Assembly (NCBI RefSeq): GCF_921293095.1
Contig: NC_060251.1
Coordinates: forward strand, 89,514,566 to 89,578,565
Source: Ischnura elegans
Lineage: Eukaryota; Arthropoda; Insecta; Odonata; Coenagrionidae
DNA length: 64,000 nt
Direction: 5' to 3'
Below are positions 1 through 12,037 of the stretch, one piece after another. How positions within the stretch are numbered: the first letter of the stretch is position 1; each line of letters opens with the position of its first letter. The notes under the pieces were generated by a model. The model saw nothing but the letters and a program-made list of their open reading frames with translations. It ran no database searches and had not been told where the DNA came from. The translations under genes and the position numbers were made by a program.

Positions 1-213
1 CAGTAATAGCTGCTTTGCTTGCTTTTTTTGTATGATTCGCATCATGATTACCAACTCAATGGGGATAACCTCATGAGGAAAAGAGATATTTTTATAATCT
101 GCAAAAAAGATTAGTGTATTTCATATGGCACTCTCATGACATTTACAACATGTCAATTAGTTATCAAATAGAGGGCATCAACTGGGAAATTGAGAATAAT
201 TGGCCGAAATCAG

Positions 214-3200
214 TTATACCAATGAGTCATATATATATCCAAATTTGGATGGGCTTTCATGAGGAAGATAGATTCGCACTGAGTAAGGCTCTGAGCTCAG
301 GGTTTTCGATTTTGAAGAAGCGCTTGAGGAGGAATAGGAAGAAATTGATCCTGAACTGCTTGAGGAGGGAATTATTGGCTTATAAGATGAAACAGGGCTG
401 ATTTTAAGTGCTACAGGGGAGGGCTGCAAGTGGTCTCCCGAAGCTACGAAGCCCTCAGCACCACCTGCACGGTAGTCTACTTTCCTGGTCAAGCCATCAC
501 TTCCTAGATATGAGTAGGAGCCTGTGACGTATCCATTTGCATCAGCCGATTCAGTCTTTTTGCTGGAGTCAGTTTCATAAGAGTAATGATATCCCTGTCC
601 ATCAGAACCACCCACTAGGGCTGGGGCTGGAAGGTGACTACCTTTCGCCAGAAATCCTTTTTCAGCTCCAGCTTCATAGTTTACGCTTCTGTGAACTCCA
701 TCTTTGGCCACAAAACTGAACTTGCCATTCACATTTCCCGCTGCATCAGAAGATTCCTCCCTTGAGTGGTCATCAGCATTGTAAGAGAAGGAATATGAGG
801 CATCAGCAGGCCCTGATGAGGCATATGAAGAGGGGAAAGAATTAGCTTGTACAGGGTAAGCTGATGGAATGATGGGAACTGTTGCTGATGATTCAATGCT
901 GGATTTCAGGTTGAAATTTGCATCGGAAGGGATGTGATCTCCCCTGGCAATGAATCCCCTCTCTGCTCCTGCTTCATAATCCACTTTCCTGTTAACCCCA
1001 TCTTTGGCTTTGAATGCGAAGTGACCCTTTACATTTCCAGCGGCATCAGCTGACTCTTGCCTTGAGTGGTCTTCGGCCTCGTATGCAAAGGAGTATGATG
1101 CATCCACGGGACTGGTCTTGAAAGTGGTGGGCGATGTGAGTGGAACAATAGGTTTTGGTGCTTGGTAAGGGGATGGAATGAAGATGGAAGTTTTGGCTTC
1201 TACTGGAGTTTCTGCTGGCAGATGAAGCCCCTTGGCTTCAAAGCCTTTCTCAGCTCCTGCAGTGTACTCTACTTTCCTATTGATCCCATCCTTTGCGACA
1301 AATGAAAATTGCCCCCTTACGTTTCCAGCTGCATCAGCAGATTCTTCTCTGGAGTGGTCATCAGCCTTATAGGCAAATGAATAAGACCCATCTCCTGGAG
1401 CGGTTGAATAGGTTGTGGCAGACTTTGCTGAGGTTTGAACAAATGCAGGAGCAGAATGAGATATGGTGGTTGCAGGGGATATGGCTATTTTCTTCAACTC
1501 AAGTGAATCCGTCTGTGGGATATGATCACCTTTAGCCACGAATCCTTTCTCAGCACCAGCCTCGTATTCAATCTTTCGATTGACACCGTCTTTTGCGACG
1601 AAGGAGAAGCGTCCTCTAACATTTCCTGCAGCATCTGCAGACTCCTCCCTGGCGTGATCTCCGGCATTGTACGAGAAAGAGTAAGATCCATCAACAGGGC
1701 TGGAATCCGAGCTGATGGTCGCCACATTTTGCGCAGTCTTCGTGGCTTGCGTGTATGAGGTGGGCGTGTACGCGGGTGCGGCTGGCTGAGCTGGCGTTTC
1801 ACCTACAGATGGAATGTGATCACCTTTTGCCACGAAGCCCTTCTCTGCTCCAGCTTCATATTCAACCTTCCTGTTCACCCCATCAGTCGCTTTGAATGCG
1901 AATCGGCCCCTGACGTTGCCAAAGGCATCAGCTGATTCTTCCCTGGAATGGTCATCGGCCACGTAGGAGAATGAGTAAGCACGGTCCGGTGATGGGCCTG
2001 AGGAGTAGTCCTGTTGCTTGGTGGCGGGAATTGGACTGATCACAGGTGCCGGGACGGGTACAGTGGGAAACGTGGATTGAGCGAAGGTGGTAGTCTTCAC
2101 AGCTGCTGCTTCCGGAGCTGATGGCAAGTGCTCGCCCGTTGCCACGAAACCCTTCTCCGCTCCGGCCTCGTAGTTGACCTTCCTGAGAGCTCCATCTTTC
2201 GCGACGAAGGAGAACCTTCCCTTCACGTTCCCGGAGGAGTCTGCTGATTCTTCCCTGGAGTGGTCGCCGGCATCGTAGGAGAAGGAATAGCTTCCATCAA
2301 CCGGGGCCTCGTTCGATACGGAGGTGTAAGCCACCGATTTGGTCGAGTCCAGGTTAGTGATCCGAACTTGGGCTGGGTGATCCAGGGCGACCGGGAGGTG
2401 GGCACCCTTTGCGAGGAACCCTGTGTCGCGATTGGCCTCGTAGTCAACCTTCCTGTTCACGCCATCCTTGGCGACGAAGGAAAACTGACCCCTGACGTTG
2501 CCTGCGGCATCGGCCGACTCCTGTCTCGAATGGTCTCCCGCATCGTAGGAGAATGAGTAGGAGCCGTCCTGGTTGGCAGAGCTATCAACTTTCGCCTCCA
2601 CTTGTGGCAGCACGGGCTTGGGAGCCTCGTACTTGAACGTAGGATGGAATGGGATGACTGGAACGGGTGGAGCGACAGGCAGGTGAGCTCCTTTGGCGGT
2701 GAAACCCTTCTCGGCACCAGCCTCGTAGTCTACCTTCCTCTGGACCCCGTCATTGGCCACGAAGGCAAAGTGTCCGCGAACGTTGCCGGATGCGTCGGAA
2801 CTCTCCGCTCTAGAGTGGTCTCCGGCATCGTAGGAGAAGCTGTAGGAGCCATCAGAGTTGGCCGGGGGAGCTGAATAGAAGATGGGTGCAGCAGGGACTG
2901 GGGCAAGAGGAGCGGGGATGTAGGCTGATACAGCTTTGACGCCAACAGGGGATGGTGGAGCTTCAGGCAGATGAGCACCCTGCGCTACGAAACCCTTTTC
3001 GGCTCCTGCCTCGTAGTTGACCTTCCTGTTGATGCCATCCTTGGCGGTGAAAGCGAAGCTGCCGACGATGTTTCCGGCTGCATCGGAGATCTCTTGCCTA
3101 GAGTGGTCACCGGCGTCGTAGGAGAAGCTGTAGGAGGCGTCCGAAGGGCCGGAGTCGTATGAGGTCACAGCGGGGGTCGATCCAGACTTGGTGCCGAAAC

Positions 3201-3238
3201 CCGTGGGCTCGAAGGCCGCGTTCACCGACGGCACGTAC
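214..3238 (-). CDS. Coding exon 3: ten tandem RR units
   Basis: One open 3,025-nt exon after the acceptor TCACTTTCAG at 3239-3248, running to TAA at 214-216. An apparent start at 3252 is a TTG inside the intron and is not an initiator. The exon carries ten RR units of 90-104 aa. Units 1-9 are close relatives of one another. Unit 3 has EANRDTGF where the others have EAGAEKGF. Unit 10 is strongly diverged (YHYSYETDSSKKTESAD) and leads into a Ser-rich tail ending KFGYIYDSLV. Third-position GC is high in the 5' units (2000-3200) and lower in the 3' units (400-1700). No AATAAA is seen on the minus strand before the window edge, so the 3'UTR probably continues outside. Confidence 0.97.
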
Positions 3239-6200
3239 CTGAAAGTGACCAAGAATGAGATTTGGGAAGGGTGTATTTTATCCCTACCCTTGTCCCCTTT
3301 TCCTCCAACACCAACAAAAATTAGCTGGAAAAAATACCGTTGTAGCTAAAAGGGCAGAGAATCTGACGTAAATTTGGCTAATCCGGGTTCGAATGCCGGT
3401 CAGGTGAAATGATTCATCCTTATGCAGTTATCGCACTGTTTGGTTTGATCTTGCGCGTTACTCCGTTACATCGTTGGCTAGTGCGCGATTATTTCCTCGC
3501 ATAGTTTCCCTTATATTTCAAGTTTCACCTTTAATAAACCGATAACGTTTTGTTCTGATTCTACACGAAAGCTATGATTTAGCTGCTGGAAAGCTGAAAA
3601 AGAGGTGACTCATTGTGCAAATTTAATTTCCTGAGAATTGCGTTCAATATGTATTTGCTAACAGTGACACGCCCAGGTTCAAAATTATGTGCTTGAAGAA
3701 TAAAACTCGCTAATTAAAAAAATATTTGATTTCAGAGGAATTGGAACTCGGATCCCTCAGTTGGGGGTAATATTTGCCATAAATTACACGATCAAGTCAT
3801 CCTTTCTCAACGCGAATTGCAGAGGGTGTCGAGTCCACATTGTGGAACAGTGAACGCGGTCATTCCTATCAACTTATTGGTGAAGTGATTGGTAGTATGC
3901 TGTATAAGATCGTTGAATTTATTTGCATTCCTAGGTTCACATTCTTGTGAAATGAGAAGATTTTTACACGATACATTTCATCGTTGGAATGCATGTTGCT
4001 TCCAAAATTTAGCATTTTGCAGCCGTGAGATGAATTAGATTTATGTACGAAATACGAAGAAATTACTTTAGAGGTTGGCTTTCAAACTCAGTAAGTACGA
4101 AGCAATAAACTTGGATTTTTATAAAAAAAGCAATGAAGTAATAACCATGCCTTAAACATGGAAAGTTTGGCAAGAGAGGTATGAATGGGTTTCGAATTAC
4201 TCTACGAAATTCAGAGAAACTACTTCATACGTCTTTTGTAAAAAACCATGGAAATGAGCAAGAAATACCCAATTGACTTCAACATTTAATTGATATGGAA
4301 AAAAACGATTGTCAGTCATTCTTGACACATGAATGCAATCACGAGGGGGTATAAAAGCGGGTGAAACATTTCCAAGTATTTATTTAGAAATTCCCAAAAA
4401 CGTCGCAAAAAGCGAAAGTGGAACAGTTTTGCAATCTTCATCTACTTCTATTTACTACCCCGCAAGCCGCCAAAAAGGCGTGTAGCGAGGGGTATTAGGA
4501 CACCAGCCGTTCACATATAAAAAGCAAATGCTCCAATGAAATTAAAACGCATTCATTAAAGTCCCTTATCGTTCGGGGGTAAATCGAATTTCCATACCTA
4601 TTCGTTCGGCAAAATATCCTTCTTAATTTATCTCTTCTATTGGACCTGGAAATAAGGTGGGGCTCTAATACGATATTCTCCGTGTCTCTCTTGAATAAAC
4701 CTTTTCTCAACAGACATTTTAAGTGGTCAATGTTTAATCATATTAGGTGATATTGGGACGTCAGAGCAAAAAATTCCTTTTGACGTTACAGACTGATTTT
4801 GGCACGAAATAAGATAGCGTAAATATTATGTTATCGATAATAAAGTTTCCGAATTCACTCAATTTATCCATCACAGGCTTAAGGCGTATTTACGCGATTG
4901 TTTGATTGCATCGCAACAATTTTATCGGATCAAAACGGAACAAGTACGAATGAATGAATCAAATTAGAGCAGGTTCTATTATCTGTTCATGCATTCGCAC
5001 AAATTGAGTGGTCACACTCCTTTTTGGCGTTCAATATTGCGTTTAGACATAAAATTGTACGAGCTATTATCGTGTAAACAGGTCGTTATAGTGCTTGGTT
5101 TTGTATCGGAATTAATCTTGGACGATTCTAACAATTGTTGATCGGTAAATCATACGTACCCTGCAGAATAAGCGTAGGCGAAGGCCCCTGGAGATGACTG
5201 GCTACCGTACTGGAATTGTCCCTTGACTCGGTTCAGCGTGTCGGACTGGGCAGCGTGAGAAGACCCCTCCCCGGTGTCGTATCCATACACGTAGTCGCCC
5301 TGAGGGTGCTGGATGTAATACTGGAGTCGCCTTCCCGCGGGCAACTTTGGAGGTTCCCAGGCGGAGACTGCAATCACAGAAGCGAGGAGCACGAATGCAA
5401 GACTCTGGAAAGGAAGGAGAAACGCCAATGTATATGAAAATAAGTTAATGTGACGTCCTGTCTAATTTTGACGATGTCGTTTGCAGAAATGTAAACACAA
5501 TTTTTTAATGATGTTGGTTATGTTCTGAATGGTAATGCATGCATGAGTGATATCATCCCAAAAAGCGTAAAAAAATGCAAGTCCTTCTATTTATATTGAA
5601 ATGGTCAATTGGAACAGTCAATGCGTTAGTGTATGCATTCGTGGCGACATCTTAGACATAATTATAATGCTAGCGACTGAGAGAGAGAAATTCAACCATA
5701 TTGTTGAGTTCAAGTCATACCTGTTAATGAAAAATTGATAAAAATGCCTTTGCAAAACTGGGAATAATATTAGATATAGATTTTTATACATCCTCCATCA
5801 CTTCATGATAAAAGAAAAGTTGTATTAGTCTTCAATCCATTTGTAAAATTGTGTTATTTTTCAAGTTGAATAATCCCAAGATTCCCTTAAAATTATCTGG
5901 GTCTGTGACAGAGCTTACATTTGAAAAATTCCATTTTTTTGTGATTTAAAAGTTTTCTAAGATAGAAAATACTTTATATCTTTTGTCGTCTGAAGCTTTC
6001 TGATGATCTGGTATTCGGCGTTCGCACACCTTTAAAAACCATAATATTCCCCGCGGAAACCTCGGTACTAATTAGTTTCCCTTTTATTTCTGCATCACCA
6101 ATGAAATATATTCATGCAGTATTTTCATCTTTTTAAATTTCCTCTCCCATATGTCTCAGTCCACAAAAGATTGCTCTTGACGATAAAAATAATAGTTAGG

Positions 6201-9200
6201 ACCTCTGCTAATGTTTCCAGAGAGGAAAAACATCTACTTCGTAGCGATTCACATAGTTGAATTCAAAGCTGCTGCTAAAGAATTGTCCAGCAATTGACAT
6301 ATCCTTTATGCAGCAAATAAGGTCTAATAAAGGAATTTCGGAGCCAATAAGTCAATCATCGTTGAAAACAGTAACTTTTGGTGCCCAATGGTTGGTAAGT
6401 TTGAAATTAAAATGTAATTTAATATTTTCCTAGCTAAGTTTGTATTTTTCAAATTATCATCATGGCAAAGAAATAAACAATCATGAAATGAGTTTAAAAA
6501 TAAATCAAGCCGAAAACAAGTGGAGCAACAAACACACTGCAGCGCTTAAAAACAGCGATTACAAAGCACACCTAGATAAATTAATGAAGAAAATTAAAGA
6601 ATAGCTTAATTAGTTGATTGACTTAAGTTCATTCTAACTGTTCTAATTTAAAATCCTTTTTAGGATTTAATGATGCGTATGTTTTCGTCTTGGTATAATT
6701 TGGTTTCAATTTCATTTTAAATTATAATCCTGATGATGACGTAAAAATGCAGTAACGTTGGCTCGGAGAACATTCGAAATTTTTTATCCTGCAAGGACCT
6801 ATCCCGCAGCACCTAAGTAGTGATATTGGACATGGTCGACCAGAGAAATTAAACCATGGCCATGAATCCAAAAATTATGCATAGAATACTTGTGATGTTA
6901 TTGATAGGTACCTAATGAAACTGCGTTGCCAAAGAAATTCACGCTCGATTTAACATTAGCTTTCTTAAGTAAACTCACGATATTTTCAGTTTTAAAGTGA
7001 AACATTCCGCGAAGTTCTTTACTGGAACTTTATGCTATTTAGTTTAGAATAAATGAAGCCAATACTGAGTACTTATCTCGGATTAACTTGCTTTACCAGG
7101 CCTTTTCTTTTTTATTGTTTTTCCTTTTCTTTTTGTTCTCATTGTTTTACCTTTTCTCATTGTTTAATGATAATGCTTTGCGTGGGAAAAAGTATTTGAA
7201 TTTATATAAAAAAGGATACATTTTCAATTTTGAGGGAAGCGTGGTAGCATAGTGGGTGGAACGCTTGGCTTTTCGTCCGGTATTAAATCTCAGGAGAAGC
7301 CTTTGAATACCCTTGAACTTCATTCTCATGATGCGATGCGGCCCAGGGGAAGGAACTACCCCCTTATCTTGAAGGTGCGAAGTACACACGATTTCGGCAT
7401 AGTCTGAGATGATATATGCCCTCACTGATCCAAATTAACTTCCGGGTTGAAACACTGAGTGAGTGATTTTCCATTATTAAAAAAATAAATCTACTTTAAA
7501 TGATATAATACTGGTCTTGGGAAGAATTTGATGAAAATTAAAATAAAAAGCGACCAAATTATGATACCAAATAGTAGCGATATTCCAATCATTAAGCAGT
7601 AGCTATTCTTGCAGAAAACTCAGTTAAAGGAATTTTAATTGCGACAAAAGTTCCTAATTTTGGAACAGTCTTGAGCAAATTATTGTGGCTAATAGTAGCT
7701 ATATTCCAGTTCTCAAGAAATATTCCAATTCTTGCAGAAATGGGAGGCATGATGGAATTATACTCTATTGCGACGGAAGTGCCAAATTTTGGAACAGTGA
7801 TGGCCATTTGCACCACGAAAGCCTTGATGTTTGATTTATCCGTGTCGCATTCGCATAAATTCTGTAAATTTGGGTTCCTTCCAGCTTTTATCCGATGCCT
7901 CTCGTTGTGCGTCACTGGAATTTCACGGCCATGACTTCTGATTCGGTGCCGGCAAATCGGACTGATCTCGAATGCGGCCGAGGGTTCCACGGAGGATATT
8001 TCGAGAATGAGTAACCTCCCCATACACACTGCTTCGCGCCGCGCTTCCAAAATAAAAGCTTTTACCATGGCCCTTATGCTTTTACTCTCATGTGATTACG
8101 CTCTTCTTCTCTCTCTCTCACTCAGTGGTTCGACCAGAATGCTAGCTAGATCGTTGAGGCTAGAGCTCGACTTAAACTTGACCAGATGCGCTTGATTAAC
8201 ACATTTTCAAAACAGTTACTTTCACGTGGTTACTATCTCGTTCTCCCTCATACTTACTAAGCGTTTCAACCAGAGGGATAGGTTAGATCGGTGAGGCTAG
8301 ATCTCGACTAAGACTAGACAAGAGGCGCTTGACTAACACATATTCAAAACAGTTACGTTCACGTGGTTACTCTCTCGATATCGCTCATTTTCACTCAGTG
8401 TTTCGACCATTAGGCTCGTTTACAACGATAAGGGTAGAGCTCACCATGGACTAAACTAAAGGCGATTGATTAAGAACATCCAAAACACTTACTTTCACGT
8501 CATTACTCTCTCGTTCTCCCTCATACTCAAGTAGCGTTTGAAACAGACGGCTAGTTTGGATCGGTGAGGCTAAAGCTCAGCTAGGACTAGACCAAAGGTG
8601 TTTGAGTAACCCACATTAAAAACAGTTACTTTCCCGTAATTACTCTCATTTTTCACACTCGCTAAGTATTTAAAGCAGAAAACTATCTTGGATCAGTGGT
8701 GGTAGAGCTCGACTAGGATTAGACCGAAGGATTTTGATTAACGCACACTCAGGGTAGTCTGGCTTGTCCCTTTTTCAGAGCGGGGCTCATCCTCAGGGCT
8801 CCTCTGAGGAAGAGGCCCGAGTCGAAGCACGAAATGTTGGCTAATATGGATAATTTAACCCGGTGGAAATCCCGAGAAGAGTTTACTTACACTCAAGAAG
8901 ATGGTGATAAACTAATTGTAAGTGAAATTAGTCAAAATTTGATTTTCATAAATCATTATGGTTGAATGAATGGTAGAGAGCTTTAAATCGTGGGATTCCG
9001 TTTTTGAGAAGGAAAATAAAAAGTCGACGATAAAAAATTTGCTAGAAGGAAAGTTTTTATTTTTCTTCCTTAAAATAATTGCTTTGAGTGTGATAAGTAT
9101 GAACTAGCGTAAAAGTAGATTGTAGCGAACATATTAAATTGGAATAGTTGAATGCTAAGAGAACTTGCAAAGATCTTCCTAAAACTTTTCCACTAATAGA

Positions 9201-12037
9201 AATAGTTTGGGAAGATTAGTTTGCATAGGAGAGTAAAGTTAAGGCTGAGGAAGAATTAATATTGGAGTGCAGAATGAGGTTATTAATCAGAAATCGTGAA
9301 AGCCTTCATTTTTCGTGCATCCCTTGTATTCGTATGTGTCTGCAATTTTTAGTTGTGTGATTGCGACAGGAAATAAATTCTTTAGATGTTTTGACAATCA
9401 CTGCTTCTGAATTTAAAAAGATATCACCAGCAGAAGAGACCTGTTAGTCTTTATTGAATCTGTTCCTAATATTTTATCTTCCACTCCGCAGTGTAAGATG
9501 TCTTAAATAATGTCCTCTCCTTTCATTAAAGTTTTATTCTCTATCGAAATAAATTATTTATTATCGGATGTTATACGGCTTTTGTGAATTTTAGATACCT
9601 ATGCTCAGACATCGTTCTATTATATTTTAAAAGTTATATTCGGTGCACTGATGGCGTGGAAACCACGAAAGTTGATTGATATTCGTACTGTTTAAGCACC
9701 CAGGCTTAAATCAAATTACAGAAAAATAGGAAAATCCAAATTATGGCATGCTACATTTCGTGTAGAGCATGGTAAGATTCTGTCTTGAGATGAGTATGAA
9801 AATAGTGCATCTTATCTAACTTCTTCTGCCAGAGATCTTGAGTTCTGTGGGGTTTGTATGCATGGGATTGAAATATTTCTCAGTGAGGAAGACTGAGCAG
9901 AGAAAGGCACGTTTTCAATTCCAATCTCCGGCCACTCCCGATGTAATCTAGTGGAACTAGATCGACGCAACTCTGACCTTAACCTTGAGGATTGCTCGTA
10001 CATATCTCGTAAGTCGATGGCAATGGAAAGACACGATCTTCCCGTGATTCCATTGGCGCAAAGCGTAATTATGCCAGCGTTGGAAGGAAAGAATTAGTAA
10101 CGTATCGCTTCTTTCCGGCTGCGCTCGGTGAGAAGAATAGAACTCGAAAACATCACACGATTTATTTCTATGGGTGTGCTTTCACGTGAAGATTTACGTT
10201 AGAATCGATACAAATCTAAATTCTCAGGCGAAGGATTTGGATTTATTACTTAATATCGATGATTAGATCAGTTAGTTTATTGGTACTTGAGAAATTCCCA
10301 TTTGACATTAAATTACCTTCTCAACGTTTGTAACAAGATCATTAAACAAGCTAATTAGAACATTTGTTGGCTACTTCACAATTACATCTAGAAAAGTTAT
10401 GTAAATAGATTCTCGGGATTTTTAACGACGTTTAACTACGATATAAACTTGAAATGTTGCGTGAACGAATGGTTTTTGTACGCAATAACGCGCGTTATCG
10501 CGAAGTATGCATTAGTTATTCACTAACACACCTCTATGTGAATTCATTGCATAATCACGCCTATAAAATAATAATAAAATTAATGACTTTAATTTCGTAT
10601 TTACATTAACGTATCAATACGCCTACCTTAAAATTTCCCTCATTTGAAAGGAAATCACAGGGCACCCAGCGATTAACTGAACTACGAATGGTTTACTGTA
10701 TATTAAAGCCTTAATGATATTGGAAGTTTTCTTGAACGACTTTTTCAACAATTTCCATGTTAATGTTGAACACCAGAATATAATAAATTAGTCTAACGAA
10801 ACATTAGTCATCACGCAGGCCTTAAATCTGTGTGAAATCCAAAAGGACTTCGTCAACTAAGGTGAGAAAATTAGAGGAACGAGGTAATTTTGGTCATTTT
10901 TAAAGATACTCGCTGAAATTATAGTATAGTTATTGCTATCTATTGGTTTTGATTTCCATGGCGTCATTTATGAGATCCATAAGTAGAAAAATAAAAACTT
11001 TGAACTGTAGATATGGGTAGACAAATGTAGATATGAACTATATAGTTTGGCATAAATGGCTCGCAGCTTTTTATTATTGCTCTGTTCGATTTTGATGACG
11101 CTATATACTTTAAAAAAGGATATATCAGATAAATACAACAAATAAATAATCTAGCAAAATTGTTCTTAGATTCTAATTATGTGAGCGTGGTAGCCTAGTA
11201 GTAATTGGCTAATGAATATTGGATCCCGGATTCAGACCCCGCGTGAAGCCTACGTACACCCACAAACCAAGTCCTCGACGTGCACGGTGGCTCAGAGAAA
11301 GGAACTGCCCCCTATATCCTGAGTGTGTGAAATTCCCATGCTCGTGGCGTATAGCCGGCTGAACTATATCCTCATCTATCCAAACAAAAAATCGGGTTAA
11401 ATCACTGAGCAAATCTTTTATTAAGCTCAGCAATTTTCCAAGATTATTCACCAAGGGAGTTTAAAAACACTGGAACCCAAGCATTCACGTTTAAAAAGTC
11501 TGCGATTGCGCACAAAAGAATAATTCCTCTTAGTGTGTTCATTTTCATTTTCGCACTATTTTACGTCTCCTTTTAATTTATGACGATGTTTAAACTTTGA
11601 TTGAAACATAAAATGCTTGCGTGAACAAATAAATGATTTACTACACGATCTCGCGCTTGAGTGCAAAGATATCTCAACGAACTCATAGATCAATAAGTAA
11701 ATTCTAAGTCAACTGAAGCCGGTTAAGTAATGACGATTAACGTAAATGAAGAGAAGAACTTTGATATGTTCCACCAATTTTGGCTCCAACCAAATCGGTG
11801 GAATACAACAAAGTTTTTCTTTTCATTTACGATAAAAGGAACTTTTACAAGGCTGAGCCTGAGATGGCAGAGATAATTAAGACAACCCATTGATTCTGCA
11901 ATGTATTTTTAGCTCCCAAAATGTAATCTGCTAGCTATGCTTCTTTTCTTTACCAATCCCTTTCAATAGCACGCAAGTGAAAATATGGAAATGGGAAAAA
12001 GTTAAATTTGAGTACTCACGTTCGATAGTTTCGCCAT
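214..12037 (-). CDS. Multi-RR cuticular protein, three coding exons
   Basis: Spliced gene, join of 12020-12037, 5160-5404 and 214-3238 on the minus strand: 3,288 nt, 1,095 aa. It predicts a secreted structural protein of the cuticle. Residues 1-21 are a signal peptide (hydrophobic SLAFVLLASVIAVSA, cleavage before WEPP). Residues about 43-95 are a degenerate RR unit. Ten RR (pfam chitin_bind_4) units follow, at about 123-179, 219-275, 314-370, 404-460, 508-564, 606-662, 706-762, 802-858, 902-958 and 971-1025, then a Ser-rich tail. The core pattern is SYSFSYDAGDHSR, GNVRGQFSF, DG..RKV.YEAGAEKGF and HLP; spaced aromatics are the known chitin-contacting feature of the family. Units are joined by Pro/Ala/Ser-rich linkers. 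There are no cysteines, as is usual for the family. The pattern is nearest RR-2. Most RR proteins have one unit, so this is unusually long. The repeats are certain; the exon 1 assignment is an inference supported by phase and promoter. Confidence 0.88.
3355..3425 (+). mobile_element. tRNA-derived SINE fragment
   Basis: It contains a B-box-like T arm (CCGGGTTCGAATGCCGG) followed by a short body resembling the sequence after the tRNA head in the 27.7-kb foldback (TGAAATGATTCATCCTT). It is degraded, with no clear A box. Confidence 0.5.
4437..4680 (-). mobile_element. Non-LTR retrotransposon 3' end
   Basis: Minus-strand translation contains RTNRYGNSIYPRTIRDFNE, matching the conserved C-terminal tail of many LINE polyproteins (pattern RT..Y..S..PRTIRDWN). 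It is followed by a short 3'UTR and a tail of TAGAAGTAGATGAAG type, typical of such elements. The fragment is 5'-truncated and carries no complete ORF. Confidence 0.7.
5160..5404 (-). CDS. Coding exon 2: signal peptide core and degenerate RR unit
   Basis: The acceptor is an excellent pyrimidine tract ending CCTTTCCAG, with the exon starting at 5404. The donor is CAGG|GTACGTATG at 5159. Open reading upstream of 5404 is intron, and no in-frame ATG lies there. The exon encodes most of the signal peptide, then WEPPKLPAGRR and a degenerate RR-like unit (DYVYGYDTGEG, then RVKGQFQYGS) that lacks the usual DG..R.V.Y signature. It ends with two bases of a Gly codon, completed by the first base of exon 3, so the reading frame passes cleanly into YVPSVNAAFEP. 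Confidence 0.85.
7236..7490 (+). mobile_element. tRNA-derived SINE, family B, copy 1
   Basis: It begins with a pol III A-box-like head (GCGTGGTAGCATAGTGG). The body (ATATGCCCTCACTGATCC, then CGGGTTGAAACACTGAGT) is shared with the copy at 11182-11441, and it ends in an A-rich tail. The shared order of blocks in two separate places marks it as a dispersed element. Confidence 0.65.
7557..7800. repeat. 130-bp direct duplication
   Basis: Two adjacent copies offset by about 130 bp. The clearest block is ATTGCGACAAAAGTTCCTAA near 7638 against ATTGCGACGGAAGTGCCAAA near 7768, both followed by TTTTGGAACAGT. It makes antisense ORFs that are not genes. Confidence 0.6.
8075..8760. repeat. Satellite-like tandem array, unit about 135 bp
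   Basis: Four to five diverged copies of a unit of about 130-140 bp. Landmarks recur in order: a GTTTCGACCAG-like block, GATCGGTGAGGCTAGAGCTC, a GACTAGACCAAAGGCG-like block, AAAACAGTTACTTTCACGTG, and CTCTCGTTCTCCCTCATACT. The AAAACAGTTAC block falls near 8209, 8348, 8478 and 8618. It lies inside intron 1 of the multi-RR gene. Confidence 0.8.
11182..11441 (+). mobile_element. tRNA-derived SINE, family B, copy 2
   Basis: The head GAGCGTGGTAGCCTAGTAG and downstream blocks ATATCCTCATCTATCC and CGGGTTAAATCACTGAG match the copy at 7236-7490 in order and spacing. It is diverged. Confidence 0.65.
12020..12037 (-). CDS. Coding exon 1 of the multi-RR gene
   Basis: An 18-nt coding micro-exon encoding MAKLSN, followed by the strong donor GTGAGT at 12019. 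It ends in phase 0, and exon 2 starts in phase 0. Joined, it gives a convincing signal peptide start, MAKLSNSLAFVLLASV. The ATG has a purine at -3 and G at +4, and it is the first ATG downstream of the predicted start site near 12260. RR cuticular genes commonly split the signal peptide this way, with a first coding exon of only a few codons. The 6.6-kb distance to exon 2 is the main uncertainty; a weaker alternative near 6990-7020 gives a non-hydrophobic start. Confidence 0.7.

Larger units (their letters stand above)
3239..5159 (-). other. Intron 2 of the multi-RR gene
   Basis: GT at 5159-5158 and AG at 3240-3239. It is AT-rich. It holds a tRNA-like fragment near 3355-3425 and a LINE 3' end at 4437-4680. 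No other coding signal is seen. Confidence 0.8.
5405..12019 (-). other. Intron 1 of the multi-RR gene
   Basis: GTGAGT donor at 12019 and CCAG acceptor at 5405. The 6.6-kb intron contains two SINE copies of one family (7236-7490, 11182-11441), a 130-bp tandem duplication (7557-7800) and a satellite-like array (8075-8760). The rest is AT-rich with no supported gene. Confidence 0.65.

Noticed and set aside
1494..2978. Several 70-100-codon frames on both strands inside the repeat exon
   Set aside because: They are shadows of the tandem RR repeat in other frames and recur with its period; only the 1,012-codon frame carries the domain.
3239..3252. Start of the ten-repeat frame at 3252
   Set aside because: It is TTG within an intron, and a clear acceptor lies at 3239-3240; the frame is entered by splicing.
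7592..8068. 158-codon minus-strand frame in intron 1
   Set aside because: It overlaps a 130-bp tandem duplication, and the peptide repeat simply mirrors the DNA.
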